A DNA stretch of 64,000 nucleotides from Skermanella mucosa (GCF_016765655.2 NZ_CP086106.1:5478501-5542500); one strand, 5' to 3'. Shown: positions 26,399 through 35,781, counted from the first letter of the stretch. A program made the numbers and translations. Notes: generated by a model not told the origin, from the letters alone.

Positions 26399-27451
26399 AT
26401 GCCCGAAACGGTCGACCGGATCCGGATCGCCATCCTGGGAGCCAGCGGTTATACCGGTGCCGAACTGGTCCGCATGCTGGCCCGCCACCCCGCCGCCGAC
26501 ATCCGAGTCCTGACGGCCGAGCGTCAGGCCGGCAAGCCGCTGTCGGACGTCTTTCCCCACTTGGCCTATTTGAAGATGCCGGACCTGGTGAAGGTCGAGC
26601 AGGTCGACTGGTCGGAGATCGACTTCGTCTTCTGCGGCCTGCCCCACGGCACCACCCAGGAGATCATCCGCGCGCTGCCGAGCACGCTGCGGGTCGTCGA
26701 CCTGTCGGCCGACTTCCGGCTGTCGGACGCCGCGACCTACGCCGAGTGGTACGGCCACGAGCACCAGGCGGTGGAGCTCCAGGCCGAGGCGGTCTACGGG
26801 CTGACCGAGTTCAACCGGCAGGGCGTGCGCAACGCGCGGCTGGTCGCCAACCCCGGCTGCTACCCGACCGCCACCCTGATCCCGCTGCTGCCGCTGGTGC
26901 TGGACGGGCTGATCGAGACCGACGACATCATCGTGGACGCCAAGTCCGGGGTCAGCGGCGCCGGCCGCGACGCCAAGCAGCAGAACCTGTTTTGCGAGGT
27001 CAGCGAGGGCATGCACGCCTACGGCGTCGGCCGCCATCGCCACATGCCGGAGATGGAGCAGGAACTGAGCCTCGCCGCCGGCAAACCGGTGACCATGGCC
27101 TTCACCCCGCACCTGATCCCGATGAACCGGGGCGAGTTCGTCACGACCTATGTCAGGCTGGCCGGCGCCAACACGCCGGACGACCTGCGCGCGGCGCTGG
27201 CGGCGCGGTTCGAGGCGGAGCCGTTCGTCCAGGTGCTGCCGGCCGGCGTGGTGCCGCACACCAAGCATGTCCGCGGGTCGAACCAGATCCACATTTCCGT
27301 GTTCCCGGACCGGATCAAGGGCCGCGCGATCGTGCTGTCGGTGATCGACAACTTGGTCAAGGGCGCCTCGGGCCAGGCTATCCAGAACATGAACGTGATG
27401 GCCGGCCTGATCGAGACCATGGGCCTGGAGCAGGCGCCGCTGTTCCCGTAG
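26399..27451 (+). CDS. argC: N-acetyl-gamma-glutamyl-phosphate reductase
   Basis: A 350-residue enzyme of arginine synthesis that reduces N-acetylglutamyl phosphate with NADPH. It has the NADP motif IAILGASGYTGAELVRML, the catalytic cysteine in NPGCYPTATLIPL, the SGVSGAGR loop and HRHMPEMEQEL. A GGGAG site lies eleven bases before the ATG. It follows the rpsI terminator, so it has its own promoter. Confidence 0.96.
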   Translation: MPETVDRIRIAILGASGYTGAELVRMLARHPAADIRVLTAERQAGKPLSDVFPHLAYLKMPDLVKVEQVDWSEIDFVFCGLPHGTTQEIIRALPSTLRVVDLSADFRLSDAATYAEWYGHEHQAVELQAEAVYGLTEFNRQGVRNARLVANPGCYPTATLIPLLPLVLDGLIETDDIIVDAKSGVSGAGRDAKQQNLFCEVSEGMHAYGVGRHRHMPEMEQELSLAAGKPVTMAFTPHLIPMNRGEFVTTYVRLAGANTPDDLRAALAARFEAEPFVQVLPAGVVPHTKHVRGSNQIHISVFPDRIKGRAIVLSVIDNLVKGASGQAIQNMNVMAGLIETMGLEQAPLFP

Positions 27452-27467
27452 GAGCAAGAGGGGTTTT

Positions 27468-27536
27468 GCCACAGATGAACGGCGATGGAGGGAGATACTG
27501 TCCGGATCATCTCCGTTGATCGCCGTTATCTGTGGC
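27468..27536. repeat. long imperfect palindrome after argC
   Basis: GCCACAGAT-G-AACGGCGAT at the left pairs with ATCGCCGTT-ATCTGTGGC at the right, with further pairing inward (GGAGGGAGAT with ATCATCTCC). Stem of about 28 bp with a few bulges. It lies in the 148-bp gap between the convergent argC and thiL genes. It could be a bidirectional terminator, but its length and the GCCACAGATGAAC end look like a dispersed palindromic repeat seen in various bacterial genomes. Confidence 0.65.
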
Positions 27537-27599
27537 CGAACCTTCTCCCTTTTGGCTTATCAACTAAAACGTGTATAACCGTAGGTCGTCGTCAGATAA

Positions 27600-28565
27600 T
27601 CAGAAGTGCGTCCAGCCCCGGGACGGAAGCGGCAGGGGCTGGCCGGCGGCGTTCAGGACGGTGACGCTTCCCGGCTCGCCGCCGGGGACCAGCCGGCCGA
27701 TCTCGGTCACGTCGGCGCCGGTGGCGAGCAGCGCGTCGCGATCCTGCGGCTTCACCGTGAAGACGATTTCGTAGTCGTCGCCGCCGGTCAGCGCCGTCGC
27801 CAGCAGGCTCGCGTCGGCGGCCACGACGGCACGGGTCGAAGCGGACAGGGGGACGCGGTCGGCGTGGATGACGGCGGCGCGGCCCGAGACCTCGCACAGA
27901 TGCCCCAGGTCGGCGACCAGGCCGTCGGACACGTCGAGGCCGGCGGTGGCGAAGCGCCGCAGCACGGGCACCAGGGACAGGCGCGGCTGAGGGCGGCGGT
28001 AGCGGTCGATCAGCGGCTGCGGGTCGGCGGCTGTCAGGTTCCCCTGGAGCACGCCCAGGCCGAGCACGGCGTCGCCGATGGTGCCGCTGACGAAGACCAG
28101 GTCGCCTGGGTCCGCCCCGCCCCGGCGCAGCGCCTTGCCTGCGGGCACCAGGCCGAAGGCGGTCACCGACAGGGTGACGGGGCCGGGCGTGGACACGCTG
28201 TCTCCGCCCATCAGGTGAATGCCGTATTCTCGCTGGTCCTCCGCCAACTGGGCGGCGAAGTCGGCCAGCCACGCGTCGCCCAGGCCTGCGGGCAGGCTGG
28301 TGACCAGGGAATAGGCCAAGGGCTCGGCGGCCATGGCGGCAAGGTCGGACAGGTTGACCCGCAGCATCTTGGCGGCGATGTCGGCCGGCGGGTCGTCGGC
28401 CAGGAAATGCACATCGGCGACCAGCGCGTCGGTGGTCACCACCAGCTCGTGCCCGGCGGGAATGCCAAAGACCGCCGCGTCGTCGTTCAGGCCGAGCGCG
28501 CCGGGAAAGCCCGCCGCCAGCGGCTTCAGGTATCGTTCGATCCGGCCGAATTCACCGAGCGGCAC
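27600..28565 (-). CDS. thiL: thiamine-monophosphate kinase
   Basis: A 321-residue kinase that makes thiamine diphosphate. Start region PLGEFGRIERYLKPL, ATP site motif LGLNDDAAVF, TTDALVADVHFL, NLSDLAAMAAEPL, IGGDSVSTPGP-like MGGDSVSTPGP and GLDVSDGLVADLGHL are all typical of ThiL. The most likely start is a GTG that overlaps nusB by 14 bp; upstream in-frame codons are non-family sequence from the nusB end. Last gene of the rib-nusB-thiL operon. Confidence 0.93.
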   Translation of the reverse strand: MPLGEFGRIERYLKPLAAGFPGALGLNDDAAVFGIPAGHELVVTTDALVADVHFLADDPPADIAAKMLRVNLSDLAAMAAEPLAYSLVTSLPAGLGDAWLADFAAQLAEDQREYGIHLMGGDSVSTPGPVTLSVTAFGLVPAGKALRRGGADPGDLVFVSGTIGDAVLGLGVLQGNLTAADPQPLIDRYRRPQPRLSLVPVLRRFATAGLDVSDGLVADLGHLCEVSGRAAVIHADRVPLSASTRAVVAADASLLATALTGGDDYEIVFTVKPQDRDALLATGADVTEIGRLVPGGEPGSVTVLNAAGQPLPLPSRGWTHF

Positions 28566-29115
28566 GGGAAGGATCCGGCGTCGCCAAGTCCTCGGCCCGG
28601 ATCGCGCGGGCCAGCTTGTCCAGCACGCCGTTGACCATGGCCGGCTCGCGCCCGGCGAAGAAGGCGTGCGACACGTCCACATACTCGCTGATCACGATGC
28701 GGGGATGGGTGTCCACATGGACCAGGAGCTCGAAGGCGCCGGCCCGCAGGATCGCGCGCATCAGCAGTTCCAGCCGGTCGATCGGCCATTGGGCGTCCAG
28801 GCAGGTGCCCAGCATCTCGTCCAGTTCGGCCCGGCGGGCGCTGGCGCCGCGCAGGATGTCGGAAAACAGCTGGGGGTCGGCCGCGACATAGGTGTCGCCG
28901 TCCACCTCGTGCCCCAGCCGGTGCTTGATGAATTCGCCCAGGACCGACTCCGCGTTGGTGCCGGTCAGGTCGATCTGGTAAAGCGCCTGCACGGCCGCCA
29001 GCCGGGCCGCCTTGCGGCGCGCCTTCGCGGAACCCCCGCCGCTGCGGCGTGACCCCGAACCGGAAGTGCCGCGCTTGGGCGGGGCGCCGTCGCGCGCATC
29101 GTCGGACTGTGCCAT
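28552..29115 (-). CDS. nusB: transcription antitermination factor NusB
   Basis: A 187-residue NusB. The core reads RRKAARLAAVQALYQIDLTG, DRLELLMRAILRAGAFELL and ISEYVDVSHAFFAGREPAMVNGVLDKLAR, the helical RNA-binding fold that works with NusA/NusG/S10 at boxA. An N-terminal extension of about 35 Gly/Ser/Arg-rich residues is unusual but seen in some alphaproteobacteria. It follows ribH and precedes thiL, as in most of this class. Confidence 0.95.
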   Translation of the reverse strand: MAQSDDARDGAPPKRGTSGSGSRRSGGGSAKARRKAARLAAVQALYQIDLTGTNAESVLGEFIKHRLGHEVDGDTYVAADPQLFSDILRGASARRAELDEMLGTCLDAQWPIDRLELLMRAILRAGAFELLVHVDTHPRIVISEYVDVSHAFFAGREPAMVNGVLDKLARAIRAEDLATPDPSRAAR

Positions 29116-29160
29116 GGTGGAGCTTTTCAACCGCGTCTATGTCTGATTCGAACGTCCCGG

Positions 29161-29682
29161 TCAGGACGTGAGGCCGAAGTGGCGCTTCAACCGGATCATG
29201 TCAAGACACGCGTTGGCGACCGCCCCGCCCTTGTTCTTCTGATCCACCTTGGCGCGCGCCCAGGCCTGGTCGTCGTTCTCGACCGTCAGGATGCCGTAGC
29301 CGATCGCGGCGTTGTGGCGCAAGGCGAGATCCTGCAACCCTCTGGCGCTCTCCACGCAGACATAATCGTAGTGTGTCGTCTCGCCCCGGATCACGCAGCC
29401 GAGCGCCACGTAGCCGTCGTAGCGCGGCGGCGCCCCGGCCTCGTCGTTCGCATGGGCGGGGGCATGGGTGGCGTCGCCGCCGGCCAGGATCGCGAAATTG
29501 ATCGCGGCCGGAATCTCGAAGGCGCCGGGCACCGCGATCCGGTCATAGGTCGCTCCCGCCGCCTCCAGCGCCAGGATGGCGCCGCGCACCAGTTCGTCGG
29601 CGATGTCCTCGTAGAAGCGGGCTTCGACGATCAGGACGTGGGGACCCATGATCTGGGTTACTGAGTCGGAAACGGCGGACAT
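29161..29682 (-). CDS. ribH: 6,7-dimethyl-8-ribityllumazine synthase
   Basis: A 173-residue lumazine synthase: HVLIVEARFYEDIADELVRGA, AVPGAFEIPAAINFAI, the loop ALGCVIRGETTHYDYVC and the end GGAVANACLDMIRLKRHFGL. It makes the riboflavin precursor from the pyrimidine and dihydroxybutanone phosphate. The stretch GDATHAPAHANDEAGAPPRYDG after the second strand is a small insertion compared with enterobacterial RibH. It follows ribBX by three bases. Confidence 0.95.
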   Translation of the reverse strand: MSAVSDSVTQIMGPHVLIVEARFYEDIADELVRGAILALEAAGATYDRIAVPGAFEIPAAINFAILAGGDATHAPAHANDEAGAPPRYDGYVALGCVIRGETTHYDYVCVESARGLQDLALRHNAAIGYGILTVENDDQAWARAKVDQKNKGGAVANACLDMIRLKRHFGLTS

Positions 29683-29685
29683 GCC

Positions 29686-30873
29686 TCAGTCGGCTCCGGA
29701 AGTGGTTGCGTCAGGACTGGTGAGCGGGATGGGCTGCTGGCCGACCACGGTCAGGCCGTAGCCATCGAGCCCGATGATCGTCTTCTTGTGGTTGGACAGG
29801 AGGATCATCTCCCTGACGCCCAGGTCGAACAGGATCTGGGCGCCGATGCCGTAGTCGCGCAGCTCGCCCGCCGGGTTGGGCATGCCTTCGAGCTGGGCCT
29901 TGACGCGGCTGGACAGGCTGGTCGCCTGCGGCTCGCGCAGCAGCACGACGATGCCGCGGCCGGCCTCGCCGATCGCCCGCATCGCCGCCTGGAGCTCCCC
30001 GCCCCGGCCGCAGGACCGGTCATGCAGCACGTCGTCGAGAACGTTCAGCGCGTGCATGCGGACCAGCACCGGGCCGGGCGCCGTGATGTCGCCCTTCACC
30101 AGCGCGATGTGCTCGGCGTACTGCACCTTGTTGACATAGACCATCATGCGGAACTGGCCGCCGTAGCGGCTGTCCAGCACCGTCTCCAGCGTGCGGTCGA
30201 TGATCGTCTCGGTCCGACGGCGGTGCGCGATCAGGTCGGCGATGGTGCCGATCTTCAGCCCGTGGAACTGGGCGAACTTCACCAGGTCCGGCAGGCGGGC
30301 CATGGTGCCGTCGTCGTTCATGATCTCGCAGATCACGCCGGACGGGTTCAGGCCGACCATGCGGGCGACGTCGACCGCGGCCTCCGTGTGGCCGGCGCGG
30401 ACCAGCACGCCGCCGTCGCGCGCCATCAGCGGGAACACGTGGCCGGGAGTCGCGATGTCGTCGGCGCCCATCTCCGGGTCGATCGCGACCTGGACGGTGC
30501 GCGCCCGGTCGGCCGCCGAGATGCCGGTGGTGACGCCCTCCCGCGCCTCGATCGAGACGGTGAAGGCGGTCTGGTGGCGCGAGGCGTTCTGCTTGGCCAT
30601 CAGGGGCAGGCGCAGCTTCTCGATCCGCTCGCCGGTCATGGCGAGGCAGATCAGCCCGCGGCCGAACTTCGCCATGAAGTTGATCGCCTCCGCCGTCGCC
30701 ATCTGGGCGGGGATGACGAGGTCGCCCTCGTTCTCCCGGTCCTCGTCGTCGACCAGGATGAACATCCGGCCCTGCCGGGCCTCCTCCAGGATTTCCTCGG
30801 TGGTCGAGAGATATTCCGTGTCGTGGGGGCTGCGCAGGCCCGCGACGAGGTCGGTCTTGTTGACGGTCCGCAT
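29686..30873 (-). CDS. ribB: 3,4-dihydroxy-2-butanone-4-phosphate synthase with degenerate GTP cyclohydrolase II domain (RibBX type)
   Basis: A 395-residue protein. Residues about 20-215 are an intact RibB domain (VDDEDRENEGDLVIPA, ASRHQTAFTVSIEA, TPGHVFPLMARDGGVLVRAGHTEAAVD). The C-terminal half is a GTP cyclohydrolase II-like domain that has lost its zinc-binding cysteines: the segment that should read like ECLTGD and LRCDCGF reads HALNVLDD and HDRSCGRGGE. It therefore should not make the pyrimidine precursor; this matches the RibBX variant known in proteobacteria. A separate ribA must then exist elsewhere in the genome. It lies between ribE and ribH. Confidence 0.92.
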   Translation of the reverse strand: MRTVNKTDLVAGLRSPHDTEYLSTTEEILEEARQGRMFILVDDEDRENEGDLVIPAQMATAEAINFMAKFGRGLICLAMTGERIEKLRLPLMAKQNASRHQTAFTVSIEAREGVTTGISAADRARTVQVAIDPEMGADDIATPGHVFPLMARDGGVLVRAGHTEAAVDVARMVGLNPSGVICEIMNDDGTMARLPDLVKFAQFHGLKIGTIADLIAHRRRTETIIDRTLETVLDSRYGGQFRMMVYVNKVQYAEHIALVKGDITAPGPVLVRMHALNVLDDVLHDRSCGRGGELQAAMRAIGEAGRGIVVLLREPQATSLSSRVKAQLEGMPNPAGELRDYGIGAQILFDLGVREMILLSNHKKTIIGLDGYGLTVVGQQPIPLTSPDATTSGAD

Positions 30874-30876
30874 GAT

Positions 30877-31464
30877 CTAAAGGCTCTCCGCCAGGCGCGC
30901 GACGTAGCGGGCCAGCATGTCCACTTCCATGTTCACCCTGCTGCCGGGACCCAGCGTCCGGAAGGTGGTGTGGGTCCGGGTATGCGGGATGATGTTGACG
31001 CCGAAGCGGCGCCCCTCGACCTCGTTGACGGTCAGCGACACGCCGTCCAGCGCCACCGAGCCCTTGGGCGCCACGAAGCGGGCCAGGTCGGCCGGCACCT
31101 CGAACAGGTAGCGCCAGCTGTCGCCCTCCTGCGCCGCGGAGACCACGTCGGCGACGCCGTCCACGTGGCCGGAGACGATGTGCCCGCCCATCTCGTCGCC
31201 GAGCCGAAGCGCCCGCTCCAGGTTGATCTCCGTCCCCTGCTCCCAGGTGCCGAGCGTCGTCTTGGACAGGGTCTCGCCGGAAGCCGAGATGGTGAACCGG
31301 CCGGGCGCCTTGTCGATCACCGTCAGGCAGCAGCCGCTGCACGCGATCGAGGCGCCCATGTCGACGGTGCCCATGTCGAAGGCTGTCTCGATGGTGAAAA
31401 GGGTATCGCCCCGCCGCTCCACGGCGGCGACGCGACCCACGTCTGTGATGATTCCGGTGAACAT
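30877..31464 (-). CDS. ribE: riboflavin synthase alpha subunit
   Basis: A 195-residue enzyme with two tandem lumazine-binding barrels: MFTGIITDVGRV and SIACSGCCLTVID in the first, GHIVSGHVDGVADVV and LDGVSLTVNEVEGRRFGVNIIPHT in the second. It converts two lumazine molecules to riboflavin. The ATG giving MFTGIITD is the family start. It leads the ribE-ribBX-ribH-nusB-thiL stretch; ribD is on the far side of the inserted acyltransferase gene. Confidence 0.95.
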   Translation of the reverse strand: MFTGIITDVGRVAAVERRGDTLFTIETAFDMGTVDMGASIACSGCCLTVIDKAPGRFTISASGETLSKTTLGTWEQGTEINLERALRLGDEMGGHIVSGHVDGVADVVSAAQEGDSWRYLFEVPADLARFVAPKGSVALDGVSLTVNEVEGRRFGVNIIPHTRTHTTFRTLGPGSRVNMEVDMLARYVARLAESL

Positions 31465-31810
31465 GGGCACAAGCCTAGCAGCTTCGACGGATGCCGGCCA
31501 CGTAACGGTAAGCCGCAGGGGTCATGACATGGCATCCGCCACAGCGCCAGTCAACCGCGGATGGGGCGGCCGGCGGCGGCCTTGCCGCGGGGATTTCGGG
31601 CGGCGGATTCGGAAGGCTTAGGGCAATGCCCATCCCAAGCGCAGCTTTTCGAGTAAATTTTCATGACTGTCCCGAACAGATCGGGGCGCCATGGTACCGG
31701 CGCCTCCGGTCTATTCCGCGGGTCCATGATATCCTGGAAGTCCCATGGGGAACATTACGCCGGACACACCCTTCCATTTCCTGTGGATTGTGTACTGGAA
31801 GATATTCGCC
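31465..31810. other. intergenic region between ribE and the acyltransferase gene
   Basis: A 346-bp spacer holding divergent promoters. The part from about 31640 to 31810 is more AT-rich than the surroundings (for example GAGTAAATTTTCATGAC). I looked for the conserved blocks of an FMN riboswitch on the ribE side and did not find them. No gene is called; an upstream extension of the acyltransferase frame to 31745 lacks a ribosome site. Confidence 0.45.
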
Positions 31811-32806
31811 ATGCGCGATAAATTCAATATTGATGAGTTGCGGGGATTCGCCTGCCTTTTGCTGGTATCGCTGCATGTGATCGGGCACGATCCGTCCGTG
31901 GCGATGCGGGTCCCGGACGACAGCTGGTACCGGTACGCCGTGGACAGCTGGCTGTTCGTGCGCATGCCGCTGTTCACCTTCCTCTCCGGCCTGGTGTACG
32001 CGCTCCGCCCGGTGCGGCGGGAGCATCTGGCGGGTTTCTACGGCAAGAAGCTGCGCCGGCTCGGCATCCCGCTGCTGATCGTCGCACCCGCCTTCTTTCT
32101 GCTTCAGGCGGTCACGCCGGGGACGACAGCGTCGCCGGACTGGTACGAGTTCCTGACCATCCCGGTGCTGCCCTACCAGCATTTCTGGTACCTGCAGGCG
32201 CTGCTGCTGATCTTCCTGCTGGTCGGGTTCCTGGACGCGCACGGCGCGCTGTTCCGGCCCCGGCCGTTCCTGGCGCTGTCGGCGGCCGCGGCGGTGCTGA
32301 ACCTGACCTTCGGCGGCACCTTGTACAAGACGGTGGACCTGTTCTCGGTCAGCCAGGCGGCGTACCTGCTGCCCTATTTCCTGCTCGGCGTCGCCTTCAC
32401 GCGGTTCCACGGCGCCCTGTCCACTCCGCCCGCCAGGATCGGGGCCGTGGCGGTTCTTGCGGCCGGCGCGCTGATCCACCAGGCTTCCCTGTGGCATCTG
32501 ATCCCGGTGGAATTCGGCCGGACCAGCCTGCTGGCCCTGGTCACCGGATCGGCGGCGGCGCTGGTCCTGGTCCGGGCCATGCCGGCGGTGCCGCTGCTGC
32601 GCACCCTCGGCCGGCACTCCTACGCGATCTTCCTGCACCACATGTTCTTCCAGGCCGCGGTGCGCATCCTGCTGATGCGGCTGGGAGCGGAGGACTGGCA
32701 GATCTTCCTGCTGGCGACGGCGGGCGGCTGCGTCGGGCCGATGGTCCTGCAGCGCCTGGCCTCGGTGAACCCCTGGACGCGGACGGCGTTGCTGGGAGCG
32801 GCCTGA
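31811..32806 (+). CDS. acyltransferase 3 (OafA/OPT-like) membrane protein
   Basis: A 331-residue integral membrane protein of the acyltransferase-3 family, with about ten hydrophobic segments. It begins FNIDELRGFACLLLVSLHVIGHD with the family R-G and His, has FTFLSGLVYA, and ends with FLHHMFFQAAVRILL. Members transfer acyl groups to sugars of surface polysaccharides or lipids. It is the only plus-strand gene in the conserved ribD-ribE stretch and looks inserted. The start chosen gives the family N-terminus. Confidence 0.85.
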   Translation: MRDKFNIDELRGFACLLLVSLHVIGHDPSVAMRVPDDSWYRYAVDSWLFVRMPLFTFLSGLVYALRPVRREHLAGFYGKKLRRLGIPLLIVAPAFFLLQAVTPGTTASPDWYEFLTIPVLPYQHFWYLQALLLIFLLVGFLDAHGALFRPRPFLALSAAAAVLNLTFGGTLYKTVDLFSVSQAAYLLPYFLLGVAFTRFHGALSTPPARIGAVAVLAAGALIHQASLWHLIPVEFGRTSLLALVTGSAAALVLVRAMPAVPLLRTLGRHSYAIFLHHMFFQAAVRILLMRLGAEDWQIFLLATAGGCVGPMVLQRLASVNPWTRTALLGAA

Positions 32807-32815
32807 GCGCCGCCC

Positions 32816-33940
32816 TCAACGCCGATAACTCTCCATCACGTCGTCGCCGGCCCGGCGGACGCCGACGCGGATGAAGTCGGCGGTGTCCTCCAGCAGGTCC
32901 ACGCCGAAGCCGACGACGGCGGGCAGCCCGTCGCCGCCGATCATGCGCGGTGCCCGGAACCATTCCAGCCGGTCGACCAGCCGCTGCTGCATCAGCGAGG
33001 CGCTGAGCCGGGCGCCGCCCTCGACCAGCAGGCGGGTGGTGCCCCGGGCCGCCAGCGACTTCAGGGTCCCGGCCACGTCCAGCACGCCCGACGCGTCGGG
33101 CACCAGGGACACCACCTCCACCCCGCAGTCGGTGAAGGCGCGGGCGCGCTTGGGATCGACACCCTGAAGGGTGAACACCAACGTCGGCGTCGTGCTGGCG
33201 CCGCGCACCAGCTTGGAGGTCAGCGGCAGGCGCAGCCGGCTGTCCACCACGACCCGCAGCGGCGAGCGATGGCCCAGGCCGGGAAGCCGGCAGGTCAGCT
33301 CCGGGTCGTCGGCGAGCGCCGTGTTCAGCCCGATCATGATGGCGTCGTAGCGGGCGCGCAGCCCGTGTCCCCAGGCCCGCGCGGTCGGGCCGGTGATCCA
33401 CTGGCTTTCGCCGGTGCGGAGCGCGATGCGGCCGTCCAGCGACGTCGCCAGCTTCAGGGTCACCAGCGGGCGGCCGTCCCGGATGCGGCGGAAGAAGCCC
33501 TCGTTCAGCTCCGCCGCCTCGTCGGCGCAGAGGCCGACATCCACCTGGACGCCGCCGTCCCGCAGCCGGCGGATGCCGGAGCCGGAGACGCGGGGGTCGG
33601 GGTCCTCGCACGCGACGACCACCCGGCCGACGCCGGCTTCCAGCAGCGCCTCGGTGCAGGGCGGGGTCTTGCCCCAGTGGTTGCAGGGCTCCAGCGAGAC
33701 ATAGACGGTGGCGCCCCGCGCGGCCGCGCCGGCGCGCCTCAGCGCCTCGGTCTCGCCATGGGGCCGGCCGCCCGGCTGGGTCCAGCCGCGGCCGACCACC
33801 ACGCCGTCGCGCACGATGACGCAGCCGACCGACGGGTTGGGAGCCACCGTGCCCAGGCCGCGCCGCGCCAGGGCTATGGCCGACCGCATGAAGCCGGCGT
33901 CGGCTGGCGCGTACGGTACGGGCGGGGGCGGAACTGGCAT
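32816..33940 (-). CDS. ribD: bifunctional riboflavin biosynthesis deaminase/reductase RibD
   Basis: A 374-residue enzyme. The N-terminal zinc deaminase has HGE in GRPHGETEALRRAG and PCNHWGKTPPCTEAL as metal ligands; the C-terminal reductase domain has TLKLATSLDGRIAL, GLNTALADDPELTCRLPG and LLVEGGARLSASLMQQRLVD. It catalyses two steps of riboflavin synthesis. It follows nrdR, the usual order, but the downstream ribE is separated from it by the acyltransferase gene on the other strand. Confidence 0.95.
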   Translation of the reverse strand: MPVPPPPVPYAPADAGFMRSAIALARRGLGTVAPNPSVGCVIVRDGVVVGRGWTQPGGRPHGETEALRRAGAAARGATVYVSLEPCNHWGKTPPCTEALLEAGVGRVVVACEDPDPRVSGSGIRRLRDGGVQVDVGLCADEAAELNEGFFRRIRDGRPLVTLKLATSLDGRIALRTGESQWITGPTARAWGHGLRARYDAIMIGLNTALADDPELTCRLPGLGHRSPLRVVVDSRLRLPLTSKLVRGASTTPTLVFTLQGVDPKRARAFTDCGVEVVSLVPDASGVLDVAGTLKSLAARGTTRLLVEGGARLSASLMQQRLVDRLEWFRAPRMIGGDGLPAVVGFGVDLLEDTADFIRVGVRRAGDDVMESYRR

Positions 33941-33980
33941 CGGTCGCTGATCCTGGTCGGAAACCCGGATTGCCGGATCG

Positions 33981-34439
33981 TCAGGAGACTTCCGGCTTCA
34001 GGGTTCCGACGAATTCGTTGAAATCGGACGCCTCGCGGAAATCCTTGTACACCGAGGCATAGCGGACATAGGCGACCTGGTCCAGGTTGAACAGGGCGTT
34101 CATCACCATCTCGCCGATCTGCTTGGACGGGATCTCGCTCTCGCCCGACGATTCGAGCTGGCGGACCAGGCTGTTGACCAACCGGTCGATGCGGTCGGCA
34201 TCGACCGGCCTCTTGCGCAAGGCGATGCGCATGGAGCGCAGCAGCTTGTCGCGGTCGAAGGGTTCGCGCTGCCCCATGCTCTTGATCACCGTCAGCTCCC
34301 GCAGCTGGACCCGCTCGAAGGTGGTGAAGCGGGCCCCGCAGCCGGGACAGAAGCGGCGCCGGCGGATCGCCGAGTTGTCCTCGGTCGGCCGGCTGTCCTT
34401 AACCTGGGTGTCGTCGTGTCCGCAGAACGGGCAGCGCAT
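33981..34439 (-). CDS. nrdR: transcriptional repressor NrdR
   Basis: A 152-residue NrdR: zinc ribbon [20 protein letters not shown] with [20 protein letters not shown], then an ATP-cone domain. It represses ribonucleotide reductase genes when dATP is high. The gene sits 13 bases downstream of glyA and before ribD, a conserved alphaproteobacterial arrangement. Confidence 0.97.
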   Translation of the reverse strand: MRCPFCGHDDTQVKDSRPTEDNSAIRRRRFCPGCGARFTTFERVQLRELTVIKSMGQREPFDRDKLLRSMRIALRKRPVDADRIDRLVNSLVRQLESSGESEIPSKQIGEMVMNALFNLDQVAYVRYASVYKDFREASDFNEFVGTLKPEVS

Positions 34440-34452
34440 TTAGGTCATCGCC

Positions 34453-35781
34453 TCACAGGGTTGGTCTTGGAGCGGGGCGGCCCTGGTAGATCGGGAACCG
34501 CCGGCACAGCGCGCGGACGCGCTCGCGCACCTGGGCCTCGATCGCCGCGTTGTCGCCCGAGTTGCTGGCCGCCAGGCCGTCGAGCACTTCCGAGATCATC
34601 TCGCCGACCTGGGTGAACTCCGCGACGCCGAAGCCGCGGGTGGTCGCCGCCGGGGTGCCGAGCCGGACGCCCGAGGTGACCATCGGCTTCTGCGGGTCGA
34701 ACGGCACGCCGTTCTTGTTGCAGGTCATGCCGGCATGCTCCAGCGCCGCCTCCGCCGCCTTGCCGGTCAGGTTCTTCGGCCGCAGGTCGACCAGGACCAC
34801 GTGGCTGTCGGTGCCGCCCGACACGATGTCGACGCCGCCCTCGATCAGCCGGGCCGCCAGCGCGCGGGCGTTCTCCACCACCGAGCGGGCATAGTCCTTG
34901 AACTCCGGCCGCAGCGCCTCGCCGAAGGCCGCCGCCTTGCCGGCGATGACATGCATCAGCGGGCCGCCCTGCAATCCCGGGAAGACCGCGGAGTTGATCT
35001 TCTTGCCCAGGTCCGGGTCGTTGGACAGGATCATGCCGCCGCGCGGGCCGCGCAGCGTCTTGTGCGTGGTCGTGGTCACCACATGGGCGTGAGGCAGCGG
35101 CGACGGATAGGCGCCGCCGGCGACCAGGCCTGCGAAGTGGGCCATGTCCACCATGAAGATGGCGCCGACCTCGTCCGCGATCCGGCGGAAGCGGGCGAAG
35201 TCGATCTGGCGGGGATAGGCCGAGCCGCCCGCGATGATCAGCTTCGGCTTGTGCTCGCGCGCCAGCGCCTCGACCTGCTCGAAGTCGATCCGGGCGTCGT
35301 CGCGGCGCACGCCGTACTGGATCGCCTTGAACCACTTGCCCGACTGGTTGGCGGCGGCGCCGTGGGTCAGGTGCCCGCCGGCGTCCAGGGACATGCCGAG
35401 GATGGTGTCGCCCGGCTGGAGCAGCGCCATGAAGACCGCCTGGTTCGCCTGCGCGCCCGAGTGGGGCTGCACGTTGACGAAGGCGCAGTCGAACAGGGCC
35501 TTGGCCCGGTCGATGGCGAGCTGCTCCGCGACGTCGACGAACTCGCAGCCGCCGTAGTAGCGGCGGCCGGGATAGCCTTCCGCGTACTTGTTGGTCAGGA
35601 CGGAGCCCTGGGCCTCCAGCACGGCGGCCGAGACGATGTTCTCCGACGCGATCAGCTCGATCTGGTCCTGCTGGCGCGACAATTCGCGCGCGATCGCCGA
35701 GGCCAGCTCGGGATCGCTCTCGGCCAGGGCGGCGCCGAAGAAGCCGGAAGAGGGTGAATAGGATTGGGGAAGGGAGGACAT
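34453..35781 (-). CDS. glyA: serine hydroxymethyltransferase
   Basis: A 442-residue PLP enzyme that interconverts serine and glycine with tetrahydrofolate. The internal-aldimine lysine is in [16 protein letters not shown], and [31 protein letters not shown] and [15 protein letters not shown] are invariant. Length is normal. It leads the glyA-nrdR-ribD group; rpiB lies upstream by 75 bp on the same strand. Confidence 0.97.
   Translation of the reverse strand: MSSLPQSYSPSSGFFGAALAESDPELASAIARELSRQQDQIELIASENIVSAAVLEAQGSVLTNKYAEGYPGRRYYGGCEFVDVAEQLAIDRAKALFDCAFVNVQPHSGAQANQAVFMALLQPGDTILGMSLDAGGHLTHGAAANQSGKWFKAIQYGVRRDDARIDFEQVEALAREHKPKLIIAGGSAYPRQIDFARFRRIADEVGAIFMVDMAHFAGLVAGGAYPSPLPHAHVVTTTTHKTLRGPRGGMILSNDPDLGKKINSAVFPGLQGGPLMHVIAGKAAAFGEALRPEFKDYARSVVENARALAARLIEGGVDIVSGGTDSHVVLVDLRPKNLTGKAAEAALEHAGMTCNKNGVPFDPQKPMVTSGVRLGTPAATTRGFGVAEFTQVGEMISEVLDGLAASNSGDNAAIEAQVRERVRALCRRFPIYQGRPAPRPTL

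Noticed and set aside
29788-31527. A 579-residue plus-strand frame opposite ribBX and ribE
   Set aside because: Antisense shadow; composition is typical of mirrored high-GC codons and the rib genes are unambiguous.
31465-31640. FMN riboswitch before ribE
   Set aside because: The conserved RFN blocks were looked for on the ribE strand and not found.
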